Shown here: in pieces, positions 25,369 to 35,134 of the stretch | How the letters are laid out: the number at the start of each line of letters is the position of its first letter | Position numbering within the stretch: the first letter of the stretch is position 1 | Source: CAG-177 sp003514385 | GTDB taxonomy: Bacteria; Bacillota; Clostridia; Oscillospirales; Acutalibacteraceae | Assembly (NCBI GenBank): GCA_051920445.1 | Contig: JBPPLN010000001.1 | Location: 62,001 to 126,000, forward strand | DNA: 64,000 nucleotides | Direction: 5' to 3' | The notes under the pieces: model-generated | The model's input: the letters and a program-made list of their open reading frames with translations, nothing else | The model's database searches: none | What the model was told of the DNA's origin: nothing | Position numbers and translations under genes: made by a program

Positions 25369-26250
25369 ATGATAAAAAGCATGACCGGATACGGACGGGC
25401 AACAGGCTCGTTCGACGGAATGGATATAACTCTTGAGCTCAAGAGCGTAAATCACAGATACTTTGAATTTTCATCGCGTGTACCCAGAAATTTCGGCTTC
25501 CTTGATGAAAAGCTCAAGAGCTTTTTCCAGGGAAAAATATCAAGAGGCAAGGTCGAGTGTTATGTCCAGATAGACACGGCGGGCGAGGAATCGGCTGTCG
25601 TCAAGCTCAACAGTGCGCTCGCAAAAGGTTATCTTGCGGCTTACAAAGAACTTTCCGAGACATGCGGGATTGAGAATGATATAAAAGTATCAGACCTTGC
25701 AAGAGTGAATGATATCTTTACCGTCTCGAAAGAGCCCGAAGATGAAGAAAAGATTTGTGCCGATGTTCTCAGTGTTGCGGCAGAAGCACTCGAAAGATTT
25801 ATCGCCATGCGTGCTGTCGAGGGCGGAAAGCTCAAGGATGATGTCACTTCGCGCCTTGATTTCATAATCGACAAGGTCGCGTTTATCGAAGAGCGTTCTC
25901 CGCAGACCGTGAAAGAATATAACGAAAAGCTCCTCACGAGAATGCGCGAGGTTCTCGGCGATGTCCATGTGGACGAGCAGCGCCTGCTGACCGAGGCGGC
26001 GATATATGCCGACAAGGTTGCTGTGGCGGAGGAGACGGTTCGTCTGCGCAGTCATATTGATCAGTTTAAAAAGCTCTTTGAAGAGGATGGCGGCGCCATC
26101 GGCAGAAAGATGGATTTCCTCGTTCAGGAGATAAACAGAGAGATAAACACTATCGGTTCAAAGGCTCAGGATATCGAGATAGCGCGCTGCGTTGTCGATG
26201 TCAAGGCCGAGATTGAGAAGATCAGAGAACAGATACAGAATATCGAATAA
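25369..26250 (+). CDS. yicC: YicC-family endoribonuclease
   Basis: 293 residues with the start SMTGYGRA and the C-terminal GRKMDFLVQEINREINTIGSKAQ that define the YicC/YloC family. Members were shown to cut RNA; the role in Firmicutes is not settled. AAGGAG lies 8 bases before the ATG. Order yicC-remA-gmk-rpoZ-priA-def-fmt-rsmB-rlmN-prpC-prkC-rsgA is the conserved Bacillus arrangement. Confidence 0.93.
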   Translation: MIKSMTGYGRATGSFDGMDITLELKSVNHRYFEFSSRVPRNFGFLDEKLKSFFQGKISRGKVECYVQIDTAGEESAVVKLNSALAKGYLAAYKELSETCGIENDIKVSDLARVNDIFTVSKEPEDEEKICADVLSVAAEALERFIAMRAVEGGKLKDDVTSRLDFIIDKVAFIEERSPQTVKEYNEKLLTRMREVLGDVHVDEQRLLTEAAIYADKVAVAEETVRLRSHIDQFKKLFEEDGGAIGRKMDFLVQEINREINTIGSKAQDIEIARCVVDVKAEIEKIREQIQNIE

Positions 26251-26269
26251 CTGCGGAGGTATTATCATA

Positions 26270-26545
26270 ATGAAGCTGATAAACATTGGCTTTGGCAATA
26301 TGGTCAACGCTAATCGTCTTGTGGCTATAGTCAGCCCCGAATCAGCCCCGATAAAGAGGATAATTCAGGACTGCAAGGAGAGGGGAACACTTATCGATGC
26401 GACCCACGGCAGACGCACACGCGCTGTCATAATAACCGACAGCGACCATGTTATTCTTACTTATCTGCAGAGCGAGACAGTAGCAAACCGCCTCAACAAT
26501 GACGGCGATGAGCTTGATATTGAGGAGGAAGAAAGCGATGAATAA
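26270..26545 (+). CDS. remA: RemA-family regulator (DUF370)
   Basis: 91 residues from the ATG at 26270 with GGAGG 9 bases upstream. The conserved core NIGFGNMVNANRLVAIVSPES and THGRRTRAVIITDS identifies RemA, an octameric DNA-binding protein that activates matrix and osmoprotection genes in Bacillus. The C-terminus is acidic. It overlaps gmk by 8 bases. Confidence 0.93.
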   Translation: MKLINIGFGNMVNANRLVAIVSPESAPIKRIIQDCKERGTLIDATHGRRTRAVIITDSDHVILTYLQSETVANRLNNDGDELDIEEEESDE

Positions 26546-27155
26546 TAACAACAACGGTCTTCTGGTCATTCTTTCCGGCCCGTCGGGTTCCGGCAAGGAT
26601 ACCATTCTGACCGAGCTTACCAAGCGCGACATGAATATCAAAGTGTCCACTTCCATGACGACGCGCAAAAAGCGCGAGTGGGAGGTTGACGGAATACATT
26701 ATTATTTCGTTGACAAGGATTATTTCATGCGCAAGATAGATGAGGGACAGGTTCTTGAATATGCGCAGTACGGTATAAATTATTATGGAACTCCCAAAGC
26801 TCCCGTTGACGAACTTCTTGCCCAGGGCAGAACCGTGTTCCTCAAAATCGAGGTTCAGGGTGCGGAGAAAATCCGTAAGCTCTATCCCGAAGCCGTCAGC
26901 ATCTTCCTTATGCCTCCGTCAATGGCAGCGCTCGAAGAGAGACTTCGCTGCCGCGAGAGTGAGGACGAGGAGGATATCCAGCGCCGCCTTACCATCGCAG
27001 TTGACGAGATAAAGCGCGCCGTTGAATATGACTACATAGTCATCAACGACATAGTTTCATATGCCGTGAGTGATATATGCACTATTCTTGATGCGGAAAA
27101 GCAGAAAACTTTCCGCTGCAAAAACATTATAAGTGAGGTAATCAACAATGTTTAA
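26538..27155 (+). CDS. gmk: Guanylate kinase
   Basis: 205 residues from the ATG at 26538 (MNNNNNGLLVI), placed by GAGGAGG. The P-loop is GPSGSGKDT and the GMP-binding part includes STSMTTRKKREWEVDGIHYYFV. It phosphorylates GMP or dGMP to the diphosphate. It overlaps remA at the start and rpoZ at the end. Confidence 0.95.
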   Translation: MNNNNNGLLVILSGPSGSGKDTILTELTKRDMNIKVSTSMTTRKKREWEVDGIHYYFVDKDYFMRKIDEGQVLEYAQYGINYYGTPKAPVDELLAQGRTVFLKIEVQGAEKIRKLYPEAVSIFLMPPSMAALEERLRCRESEDEEDIQRRLTIAVDEIKRAVEYDYIVINDIVSYAVSDICTILDAEKQKTFRCKNIISEVINNV

Positions 27156-27357
27156 TCCTGATCTCAGAGGCGTTCTTAAAAATCACCTGAGTCGTTATTC
27201 TCTTGTTACGGCAACCGCAAAGAGAGCACGCGCTATCTCCGAAGATGCCGAGGAGAAGCAGATAATCCTTACCGAGAAGCCAGTCTCCATGGCTATCGAT
27301 GAGATCCTCAGCGGCAAATATATCATTATCGAGCCGGAAGAGATCCGCAACATCTGA
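27148..27357 (+). CDS. rpoZ: RNA polymerase omega subunit
   Basis: 69 residues, normal length. The segment SRYSLVTATAKRAR is the omega signature and KPVSMAIDEILSGKYIIIE closes the fold. It stabilises the beta-prime subunit. The start overlaps gmk by 8 bases. Confidence 0.95.
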   Translation: MFNPDLRGVLKNHLSRYSLVTATAKRARAISEDAEEKQIILTEKPVSMAIDEILSGKYIIIEPEEIRNI

Positions 27358-27382
27358 CGCTTTTTCACGGAGTGTGACTCAA

Positions 27383-29827
27383 ATGTACGCACAGGTCGCC
27401 GTCGAGAACGTCAACTGTACGTTCGATAAGGACTATGATTACAGCATACCGCAGCAGTTCGAGGGCAAAGCTCTCGTCGGCTGCCGCGTTGCCGTACCGT
27501 TCGGCATCGGCAACAGAAAGCGCATAGGAATTATCACGCGGCTGACCGATTCGACTCAAGGAAAAAGAATAAAGTCTATCTCAGCGGTGCTCGATGAAGC
27601 GCCGCTTCTTAGTAATGAGATGATGTCGCTTGCCAGGTGGATATCCGAGCAGACTTTCTGCACCTACTATGAAGCGGTCAAAGCTATGCTGCCTGCCGGG
27701 ATAAATCATAAAATAATACGCTCATTCTGCGTCGTTCCGGGTGTTGATGAGAGTATTGTCGCTTCGCTCGATTCCGATGAGAAGCAGGTCTATGACTATC
27801 TGCTCTCGCGTTCGGGCTATGTCAAGCCCGAGAATTTTTTGAAAACTCTCGGCTTTGATGTTTCGTCGGATATACCGGAACGCCTTCTTAAAGCCGGACT
27901 TCTCGCCGCAAATGACGATGCGGTGCGCAACATCGGGGATAATAACATCCGCATGGTGCGCCTGTGCGAGGGCTCGGACGATGTATCGATAACAAAGAAG
28001 CAGAGCGAAGTTGTCAATGTTCTGAAGGATGTCGGCTCTGTGAGTGTTAAAGAGCTGTGCTATTTCACGGGCTATACGCCGTCAGTCATATCTGCGCTCG
28101 AAAAGAAAGGCGTTGTCGAATGCTTTGAGCGCGAAGAGCTTCGTAGCTTCGTGAGCAGATATGCCGTGCAAAGCGCATATGACAGCGGCGAGATTCATCT
28201 CACCGACGAACAGCAGAAAGCCTATGACGGTCTGCTCGAAGATTACAAAAGCGGTACTGGTAAGACAGCGCTTCTTTACGGCGTTACCGGAAGCGGCAAA
28301 ACGTCAGTTTATTTGAAGCTTATAGATGCGGTTCTTGCAGATAATAAAACGGTTATAGTTATGGTGCCGGAAATATCGCTGACCCCGCAGACTCTCTCGG
28401 TGTTTCATTCGAGATACAATGACGGCGTTGCGGTTTTTCACAGCGCACTGTCCGCCGGAGAAAGAGCTGATGAGTGGAAGCGCGTCAAGAACGGCGATGC
28501 AAAAATAGTTATAGGCACCCGTTCTGCGGTTTTTGCGCCGCTTGAAAATATCGGACTTATAATAATCGACGAAGAGCAGGAGCATACATATAAATCAGAG
28601 CAGACTCCGCGCTATAACGCCAAAAGCGTGGCAAGATACCGTGCCGCATGGCATAAAGGCTTGACTCTGCTCGCGTCCGCTACGCCGAGCGTCGAGTCTT
28701 TCGCCGCGGCGAAGAGCGGCAAATATTCTCTCTATGAGCTGAAGAACAGATACGGCAAAGCGGTGCTTCCGCAGGTCGTTATCGTCGATATGCGCAACGA
28801 ACAGCAGACGGAAAACCGCGAGCTGAGTCATGAGCTTATAGAGGAGCTGAACAAAAATCGCACGGACGGCAAGCAGTCGATAGTGCTGATAAACCGTCGC
28901 GGATATAATACATTTGTCTCGTGCACTGCGTGCGGCGAGGTCGTGACATGCCCGAATTGCAGTATTTCCATGACCTATCATGCGGCAAACGGCAGGTTGA
29001 TGTGCCATTACTGCGGATATTCCATGCGCTTTACTCAGAAGTGCCCGTCCTGCCACAAACCCGCGCTGAGATATGCCGGGTTCGGGACGCAGAGAATAGA
29101 AGACGAGCTTGAAAAGGCCGTCCCCGGGGCACGTATTATGCGCATGGATACCGATACCGCTTCGTCGAGATTTGCTCATGAGGAGTGCCTAAACGCCTTT
29201 GCGAAAGGCGATTATGATATACTCGTCGGCACCCAAATGGTCGCAAAGGGCTTGAACTTTGAAAATGTTACGCTTGCGGCTGTCGTTTCGGTCGATCAAC
29301 AGCTTTATAACGACGATTTCAGAAGCCTTGAGCGAACTTTTTCGCTGCTGACTCAGGTGGTCGGCCGTTCGGGACGCGGAGAACACCCCGGAAAAGCTAT
29401 TATTCAGACACTAACACCTGAGAATGAAATAATAAGGCTTGCGGCAAAACAGGACTATGATGCGTTCTATGATACGGAAATACGCATGAGACGCTTAATG
29501 ATATATCCGCCGTTTTGCGATATATGCGTTGTCGGATTTTCCGGCGCGGACGAAGTCAAGACCCGCGTTGCTTCCCAGCGCACGCTCGACAAAATAAAAG
29601 AACTGACAGCAGGGGAATATAAAAACGAAAAGCTTATCGTTCTCGGACCTCTGCCTGCGCGAGTGCCGCGCGTCAATAAAAAATACAGATACAGACTCAT
29701 AATAAAATGCAGAAACACAAAGGGATTTCGCAGTATGATATCGGAGATACTAAAAGATTTTTACGGCGACAGCAAATTTTCAGATGTCTCCGTCTATGCC
29801 GACATGAACCCAGAAATAACCGTATGA
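27383..29827 (+). CDS. priA: Primosomal helicase PriA
   Basis: 814 residues from the ATG at 27383 (MYAQVAVENV), behind ACGGAG. Walker A is GVTGSGKTS, Walker B region IIIDEEQEH, and the zinc-binding block has paired cysteines (CTACGEVVTCPNC, CHYCGY, CPSC). The N-terminal 3'-DNA-binding domain begins YSIPQQFEGKALVGCRVAVPFG. PriA restarts stalled replication forks. It is 26 bases from rpoZ. Confidence 0.95.
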   Translation: MYAQVAVENVNCTFDKDYDYSIPQQFEGKALVGCRVAVPFGIGNRKRIGIITRLTDSTQGKRIKSISAVLDEAPLLSNEMMSLARWISEQTFCTYYEAVKAMLPAGINHKIIRSFCVVPGVDESIVASLDSDEKQVYDYLLSRSGYVKPENFLKTLGFDVSSDIPERLLKAGLLAANDDAVRNIGDNNIRMVRLCEGSDDVSITKKQSEVVNVLKDVGSVSVKELCYFTGYTPSVISALEKKGVVECFEREELRSFVSRYAVQSAYDSGEIHLTDEQQKAYDGLLEDYKSGTGKTALLYGVTGSGKTSVYLKLIDAVLADNKTVIVMVPEISLTPQTLSVFHSRYNDGVAVFHSALSAGERADEWKRVKNGDAKIVIGTRSAVFAPLENIGLIIIDEEQEHTYKSEQTPRYNAKSVARYRAAWHKGLTLLASATPSVESFAAAKSGKYSLYELKNRYGKAVLPQVVIVDMRNEQQTENRELSHELIEELNKNRTDGKQSIVLINRRGYNTFVSCTACGEVVTCPNCSISMTYHAANGRLMCHYCGYSMRFTQKCPSCHKPALRYAGFGTQRIEDELEKAVPGARIMRMDTDTASSRFAHEECLNAFAKGDYDILVGTQMVAKGLNFENVTLAAVVSVDQQLYNDDFRSLERTFSLLTQVVGRSGRGEHPGKAIIQTLTPENEIIRLAAKQDYDAFYDTEIRMRRLMIYPPFCDICVVGFSGADEVKTRVASQRTLDKIKELTAGEYKNEKLIVLGPLPARVPRVNKKYRYRLIIKCRNTKGFRSMISEILKDFYGDSKFSDVSVYADMNPEITV

Positions 29828-29846
29828 TCGAAGGAGGACAATAAAA

Positions 29847-30311
29847 ATGGCGATGAGAAACATAGTTAAGCTCGGCGATCCGATGCTTAAAAAGCACAGC
29901 AGAACGGTCGAAAAGTTTGATGACCGTCTGGCGCAGCTCATTGACGATATGAAAGAGACAATGTATGCAAACGACGGCTGCGGTCTTGCGGCGGTGCAGG
30001 TCGGTATTCTCAAGAGGGTAGTTGTCCTCGATGTCGGCGACGGCTGCATTGAACTCGTGAATCCTGAGATAATCTTCCGCGACGGCGAACAGCGCGAAGC
30101 CGAAGGTTGCCTTTCAATCCCCGGAGAGTACGGCACGACTATCCGCCCGGCGGTGGTGAAAGTCAAGGCGCAGGACAGAAACGGCAAGTGGCAGGTTCTT
30201 AAAGGCGAGGGACTCAAGGCGAGATGCTTCTGCCATGAGATAGATCACCTCGACGGAATCCTGTTCACCCAGAGACTCGCAGACCCGATGGGGCATAAGG
30301 AGAATTTATGA
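29847..30311 (+). CDS. def: Peptide deformylase
   Basis: 154 residues with the three metal motifs GCGLAAVQVG, EGCLSIPG and HEIDHLDG. It removes the formyl group from new polypeptides. GAAGGAGG precedes the ATG. It overlaps fmt by four bases (ATGA), pairing the enzyme that adds the formyl group with the one that removes it. Confidence 0.96.
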   Translation: MAMRNIVKLGDPMLKKHSRTVEKFDDRLAQLIDDMKETMYANDGCGLAAVQVGILKRVVVLDVGDGCIELVNPEIIFRDGEQREAEGCLSIPGEYGTTIRPAVVKVKAQDRNGKWQVLKGEGLKARCFCHEIDHLDGILFTQRLADPMGHKENL

Positions 30312-31234
30312 GAATGGTTTTTATGGGCACTCCGGATTTTTCCGTCCCGTGCCTTCAGGCACTTATAGATGACGGGCATGACGTCTGCGCCGTGTTCACT
30401 CAGCCGGACAAGCCCAAAGGACGCCACGGCGCTCTGACTCCGCCGCCCGTCAAAGAGCTTGCGCTCAAATATGATATCCCCGTATATCAGCCGAAAACGC
30501 TGAAAACGGACGAAGCAAAAGAGCTTTTCAAATCGCTCAATGCAGACCTTGCGATAGTCGTCGCTTACGGAAAGATACTTCCCGGCGAGTTTATCCATGC
30601 GCCGAAGTACGGCTGCATCAATATGCACGCCTCGCTGCTCCCGAAACTGCGCGGCGCAGCACCCATTCAATGGTCTATAATCACCGGAGAAAAGCGCACC
30701 GGAGTCACCTCCATGCAGATGGACGAGGGACTTGATACCGGAGATATGCTTATCTCAAAGAGCGTTGAAATAGGCGAAAACGAGACCGCCGAAGAACTCC
30801 ATGACAGGTTGTCATCACTTGGCTCGGAAGTCATGCGTGAGACTATAGCCGAGCTTCAGGCGGGAAATCTCCATCCTGTGAAGCAGAATAACGAAAAAAG
30901 CACATATGCTCCTATACTTACCAAGGAGCTTTCAAAAATAGATTGGAATGATACCGCACAGCATATACATGATAAGATAAGAGGATTGTATTCATGGCCG
31001 GGTGCGTCGGGCGAACTCGACGGCAAGGTCATAAAGATACATTCGTCGCGTCTTGCGGGTGCGTGCAGCGGAAAGCCGGGAGAGATAATTGAAAGCGGCA
31101 AACGCCTTGTTGTTTCCTGCGGAGACGGCAACGCCGTTGAGATACTCGTTCTTCAGGCTCCCGGAAAACGGGCAATGCCGGTTCAGGATTTCCTGCGCGG
31201 CAATCCGATTGAAAAGGGCGCATTCTTTGAATGA
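30308..31234 (+). CDS. fmt: Methionyl-tRNA formyltransferase
   Basis: 308 residues. RMVFMGTPDFSVPCL opens the formyl-donor domain, MHASLLPKLRGAAPIQWSI is the signature with the catalytic Asn-His-Asp neighbourhood, and a C-terminal OB-like tRNA-binding domain follows from about 205. AAGGAG lies before the ATG that overlaps the def stop. Confidence 0.96.
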   Translation: MRMVFMGTPDFSVPCLQALIDDGHDVCAVFTQPDKPKGRHGALTPPPVKELALKYDIPVYQPKTLKTDEAKELFKSLNADLAIVVAYGKILPGEFIHAPKYGCINMHASLLPKLRGAAPIQWSIITGEKRTGVTSMQMDEGLDTGDMLISKSVEIGENETAEELHDRLSSLGSEVMRETIAELQAGNLHPVKQNNEKSTYAPILTKELSKIDWNDTAQHIHDKIRGLYSWPGASGELDGKVIKIHSSRLAGACSGKPGEIIESGKRLVVSCGDGNAVEILVLQAPGKRAMPVQDFLRGNPIEKGAFFE

Positions 31235-31253
31235 CCGTTAGGAGGTTCGGCTT

Positions 31254-31955
31254 ATGGGCTGGATGTATTACTATGATTACTATTTTCTGATTCTTGTTGT
31301 CCCGGCGATGCTTATTGCGCTGTGGGCGCAGATAAAAGTAAAGACCACTTTCGCTTCGCAGTCAAAAAGACTCAGCTCGCGCGGCCTTACCGGCGCGCAG
31401 GCGGCGATGCAGGTACTCAAATATTACGGAATAAACGATGTGCGCATAGAGCGCGTAGCGGGTGATTTAACAGATCACTATGACCCGAGGACGAATGTTA
31501 TAAGACTTTCGGATAAAGTTTATAACAACACTTCTATAGCCGCCATAGGCGTTGCATGCCACGAGGCAGGGCACGCCGCGCAGCATGCAGAGGGCTATAT
31601 GCCGATAAAAATCAGAAACGCGATTATCCCTGTCTGCAATATTGGTTCAACTATAGGTCTGCCGCTTGCAATATTGGGATATATTCTCAGCTTTGAGCCG
31701 CTTATCACATTCGGTCTGTTGCTCTATGCACTTATCGCAGTGTTTCAGCTTGTCACTCTGCCGGTCGAATTCAACGCTAGCCGAAGAGCGCTGAAAGTTA
31801 TTGAGGAAACCGCTGTCTTGGACGATGATGAGCGTGCGGGCGCAAGAAAAGTGCTTTCTGCGGCGGCGATGACATATGTTGCGTCGCTTCTCGTGGCGCT
31901 TGCAAATCTGCTGAGGTTTGTTATACGCTTCAGCGGCAGAAATCGAAGAAATTGA
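31254..31955 (+). CDS. Membrane zinc metallopeptidase (YugP family)
   Basis: 233 residues with an N-terminal membrane helix, the zinc motif HEAGHAAQH near residue 103, and further membrane helices around 125-170 and 205-225. The N-terminal GWMYYYDYYF is typical of the YugP/DUF1044-like neutral zinc peptidases. AGGAGG lies 9 bases before the ATG. The substrate is unknown; the gene is commonly placed between fmt and rsmB in clostridia. Confidence 0.9.
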   Translation: MGWMYYYDYYFLILVVPAMLIALWAQIKVKTTFASQSKRLSSRGLTGAQAAMQVLKYYGINDVRIERVAGDLTDHYDPRTNVIRLSDKVYNNTSIAAIGVACHEAGHAAQHAEGYMPIKIRNAIIPVCNIGSTIGLPLAILGYILSFEPLITFGLLLYALIAVFQLVTLPVEFNASRRALKVIEETAVLDDDERAGARKVLSAAAMTYVASLLVALANLLRFVIRFSGRNRRN

Positions 31956-31971
31956 ACGGAGTGTATCGTTA

Positions 31972-33294
31972 ATGAGTAAGAGCGCACGCCAGAGCGCGTT
32001 TGAAATACTTTATAAAGTCGAGCGCAGCGGGGCGTATTCGAATCTTGCTCTCGATGCACAGCTCTCATCGAAAGACGGTGCCGACGGCGACTCGGCGCTG
32101 TTGACGGCGCTCGTATACGGCGTGCTCGAAAGGCTTATTACGCTTGACTATAACATCTCGCTTTATTTGCGTCAGCCGTTGAAAAAGCTCAAGCCGGAGG
32201 TGCTCATTGCATTGCGCATCGGTGCTTATCAGCTGCTGTTTATGGACAGGATTCCCGAGAGCGCGGCGGTCAACGAGAGCGTGAAGCTCGCCAAAAACAA
32301 CCGCGCGCAGTTTGCGGCGGGACTTGTGAATGCAGTGCTCAGAAAAGTGGCTTCAAACGGATTGCAGCTGCCCGATGAATCGGACAGGCTCAATTTCATG
32401 AGCGTCAAATATTCCGTTCCGGAGCAGACTGTTAAGCTCTTTGTTGATGCTTATTCTGACAGGACTGCCTGCGAAATATTTGAGGCAATGTCCGAGCGCG
32501 CGAAGATATTTGTTCGCGTGAACACTCAAAAATGCACAGCGGACGAGCTTATAGATATATTAGCCCGGCAGGGTGTTGAGGGTAAGAAAATCGATGGCTT
32601 CCCGAACGCACTTGAATTGGTGAACGGCGGCGCAGTGGAGCATCTTGATGCATATAAAAAAGGACTTTTTCATGTGCAGGATCTTTCGTCGCAGCTTTGC
32701 TGCATGGCGCTCGACCCGCAGCCGGGAGATACCGTATATGATATGTGCGCAGCACCGGGCGGTAAAAGCTTTACACTTGCCGAACTGACGAATTGTAAAG
32801 GCAAAATACTTGCTATGGATGTTTATCCATCGAGACTCGCTCTTATCGAAAACGGAGCGGAAAGACTCGGGCTCGATAACATCGCGGTTATTCCAAACGA
32901 TGCCGCAAAAGTGAATCCGGCTTTGAAGAAAGCGGACAGAGTTTTGTGCGATGCTCCTTGTTCCGGGCTCGGAATACTCCGCCGCAAGCCTGAGATACGC
33001 TATAAAACCCTTGAAGATATTGACAAATTACCTGTTTTGCAGTATGATATCCTGTGTTCATCCTCTGAATATGTCAAGGTTGGCGGTCGGTTAGTCTATT
33101 CTACCTGCTCGCTGAACCCGGCAGAAAATTCTGAGATTTGCAACAAGTTTCTCAGCGAACATAAAAATTTTGAGGCTGTTAAGCTTTTCCCTGACATAAA
33201 AAGGGTAGACGGCAACGAAAATTACTTGACTTTGATGCCTCAGATACATGGAACGGACGGCTTCTTTATCGCCGCATTTACCAGAACGGAGTGA
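31972..33294 (+). CDS. rsmB: 16S rRNA m5C967 methyltransferase
   Basis: 440 residues from the ATG at 31972 (MSKSARQSAFEIL), with CGGAG upstream. A NusB-like RNA-binding domain (1-140) is followed by the methyltransferase with DMCAAPGGKS (SAM), DAPCSGLG and STCSLNPAEN, the last two carrying the catalytic cysteines. Length and domains are normal. Confidence 0.95.
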   Translation: MSKSARQSAFEILYKVERSGAYSNLALDAQLSSKDGADGDSALLTALVYGVLERLITLDYNISLYLRQPLKKLKPEVLIALRIGAYQLLFMDRIPESAAVNESVKLAKNNRAQFAAGLVNAVLRKVASNGLQLPDESDRLNFMSVKYSVPEQTVKLFVDAYSDRTACEIFEAMSERAKIFVRVNTQKCTADELIDILARQGVEGKKIDGFPNALELVNGGAVEHLDAYKKGLFHVQDLSSQLCCMALDPQPGDTVYDMCAAPGGKSFTLAELTNCKGKILAMDVYPSRLALIENGAERLGLDNIAVIPNDAAKVNPALKKADRVLCDAPCSGLGILRRKPEIRYKTLEDIDKLPVLQYDILCSSSEYVKVGGRLVYSTCSLNPAENSEICNKFLSEHKNFEAVKLFPDIKRVDGNENYLTLMPQIHGTDGFFIAAFTRTE

Positions 33295-33298
33295 GCTT

Positions 33299-34336
33299 TT
33301 GAATACAACTGATGTAAAGTCAATGAACTTTACCGAGCTTTCTGCGGCTCTTTCCGAGATGGGACTTCCGTCATACAGAGCGAAGCAGATCTATTCGTGG
33401 ATCCATCAGAAATGCGCTCTCGATTACGATGAGATGACCAATCTTCCGCTGTCTCTGCGCGAGAAGCTGAAAGAAGAATTGCCGCTCAAAAAGTGCACTA
33501 TCGAACGCAAACAGGTATCCGCAGAGGACGGAACGGTCAAATACCTTTTCGGATTCGGCGGCAATGAATATGCCGAAAGCGTTTTGATGAAATATAAGTA
33601 CGGATATACTATTTGTGTCTCGACTCAGATAGGCTGCAAAATGGGCTGCTCGTTCTGCGCGTCCACTTTGGGTGGCTATGTCAGAAGTCTGCTTCCGTCG
33701 GAGATTCTCGGTCAGATATATACCGCTCAGCGCGACGAGAATATCCGAATCTCCCATATTGTCCTCATGGGCATGGGTGAACCGCTTGATAATTTTGATA
33801 ATGTTATGCGTTTTCTTGAGCTTGTGACCTGTGAAGACGGGCTCAACATAAGCATGAGAAATATATCGCTTTCCACCTGCGGAATAGTTCCCGGGATATA
33901 CAAACTGCTTGAAAAAAAGCTTCAGCTCACGCTTTCGATATCGCTTCACGCGCCGTATAACGAGCTCAGATCAAAGATAATGCCGATCAACCGTCGGTAT
34001 TCGCTCGACGAGCTGATGCCGGCGTGCCGTGAATATGCAAAGGTAACTTCGAGAAGAATATCGTTTGAATATGCAATGCTCGGCGGAGTCAACGACAGCG
34101 ACGAGTGCGCTCAGAAGCTTGCGGCGCTCTTGAAAGGTATGCTGTGCCACGTCAATCTCATACCTGTCAACGAGGTTGCCGAGAGTCCTTATAAACCGTC
34201 AACGCCGGAGCGCATTGAACAGTTTATAAGCATACTCGAAAAGAAATCGATAAATGTTACAGTAAGGCGGAAGCTCGGTTCTGATATAGATGCTTCGTGC
34301 GGCCAGCTTCGGCTTCGTAAAATAAAAGAGCAGTAA
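33299..34336 (+). CDS. rlmN: Dual-specificity 23S rRNA/tRNA adenine-C2 methyltransferase
   Basis: 345 residues from a TTG at 33299, with CGGAGTGA upstream; an ATG at 33323 is possible. The radical-SAM motif is CKMGCSFC, and MGMGEPLDNF and LSISLHAP are family signatures. RlmN methylates A2503 in 23S rRNA and A37 in some tRNAs through a methyl-Cys. It sits 5 bases after rsmB, so two rRNA methylases are made together. Confidence 0.95.
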   Translation: MNTTDVKSMNFTELSAALSEMGLPSYRAKQIYSWIHQKCALDYDEMTNLPLSLREKLKEELPLKKCTIERKQVSAEDGTVKYLFGFGGNEYAESVLMKYKYGYTICVSTQIGCKMGCSFCASTLGGYVRSLLPSEILGQIYTAQRDENIRISHIVLMGMGEPLDNFDNVMRFLELVTCEDGLNISMRNISLSTCGIVPGIYKLLEKKLQLTLSISLHAPYNELRSKIMPINRRYSLDELMPACREYAKVTSRRISFEYAMLGGVNDSDECAQKLAALLKGMLCHVNLIPVNEVAESPYKPSTPERIEQFISILEKKSINVTVRRKLGSDIDASCGQLRLRKIKEQ

Positions 34337-34373
34337 GCTCAATTCGGAATTTTCTCAATTTCCGGGGGAAGAT

Positions 34374-35102
34374 ATGAAAATTGTTGCAAAGACAGACCAG
34401 GGAAAAGTCAGAAAAGACAATCAGGATTCGTTCGCTGCGGGAGAGCTTCCCGGCGGCGTAGTTTGGGCTGTTGTCTGCGACGGTATGGGCGGCGCGGCAG
34501 GCGGAAGCGTTGCCAGCCAGACTGCCGTTAAGATGATAAGCGAAAAAATCGCCTCCGGCTACCAGCACGGAATGAGCGACAGATCAATAAAAAATCTGCT
34601 GACTTCGGTCGTCGAGAATGCCAATTCTTCTATTTATGAGATGTCATGCTCGGTAGAGAGCCTCAACGGCATGGGCACGACGGTCGTCGCCGCCATGATA
34701 AGAGACAGAGAGCTTTATCTCGTTCATGCCGGAGACAGCAGGGCTTACCGCATTTCGCAGGAGGGTATAACCCAGCTCACAAGAGATCATTCGGTTGTTC
34801 AGGATATGGTTGAACACGGCGAGTTGACTCAGGAACAGGCTAAGGATCACCCTCGAAAGAATATAATCACAAGAGCGCTCGGTGTGAGCGCGGACATAGA
34901 GACGGATTATTATCAGGATACTCTTGATGAGGGAGACGTTATTATCATTTGCACTGACGGTCTGACTAATTATGTTGAGACCGATGATATATATAATGCC
35001 ACCAGAGACAATCATTATTACGAGTTTGCAGACAGGCTGATAAACCTTGCCAACGAGAACGGCGGCGGGGACAACATCACTGTTGTTGCAATGGCGTTTT
35101 AG
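34374..35102 (+). CDS. prpC: PP2C-type protein phosphatase (Stp1/PrpC)
   Basis: 242 residues with the metal-binding motifs VCDGMGGAAGG, VHAGDSRAYR and NGGGDNITVVAM. It reverses Ser/Thr phosphorylation made by the PASTA kinase encoded 33 bases downstream. GGGGGAAG precedes the ATG. Confidence 0.95.
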   Translation: MKIVAKTDQGKVRKDNQDSFAAGELPGGVVWAVVCDGMGGAAGGSVASQTAVKMISEKIASGYQHGMSDRSIKNLLTSVVENANSSIYEMSCSVESLNGMGTTVVAAMIRDRELYLVHAGDSRAYRISQEGITQLTRDHSVVQDMVEHGELTQEQAKDHPRKNIITRALGVSADIETDYYQDTLDEGDVIIICTDGLTNYVETDDIYNATRDNHYYEFADRLINLANENGGGDNITVVAMAF

Positions 35103-35134
35103 GTTTCTGTATCCCAACAGGAGTGTGAGATTTA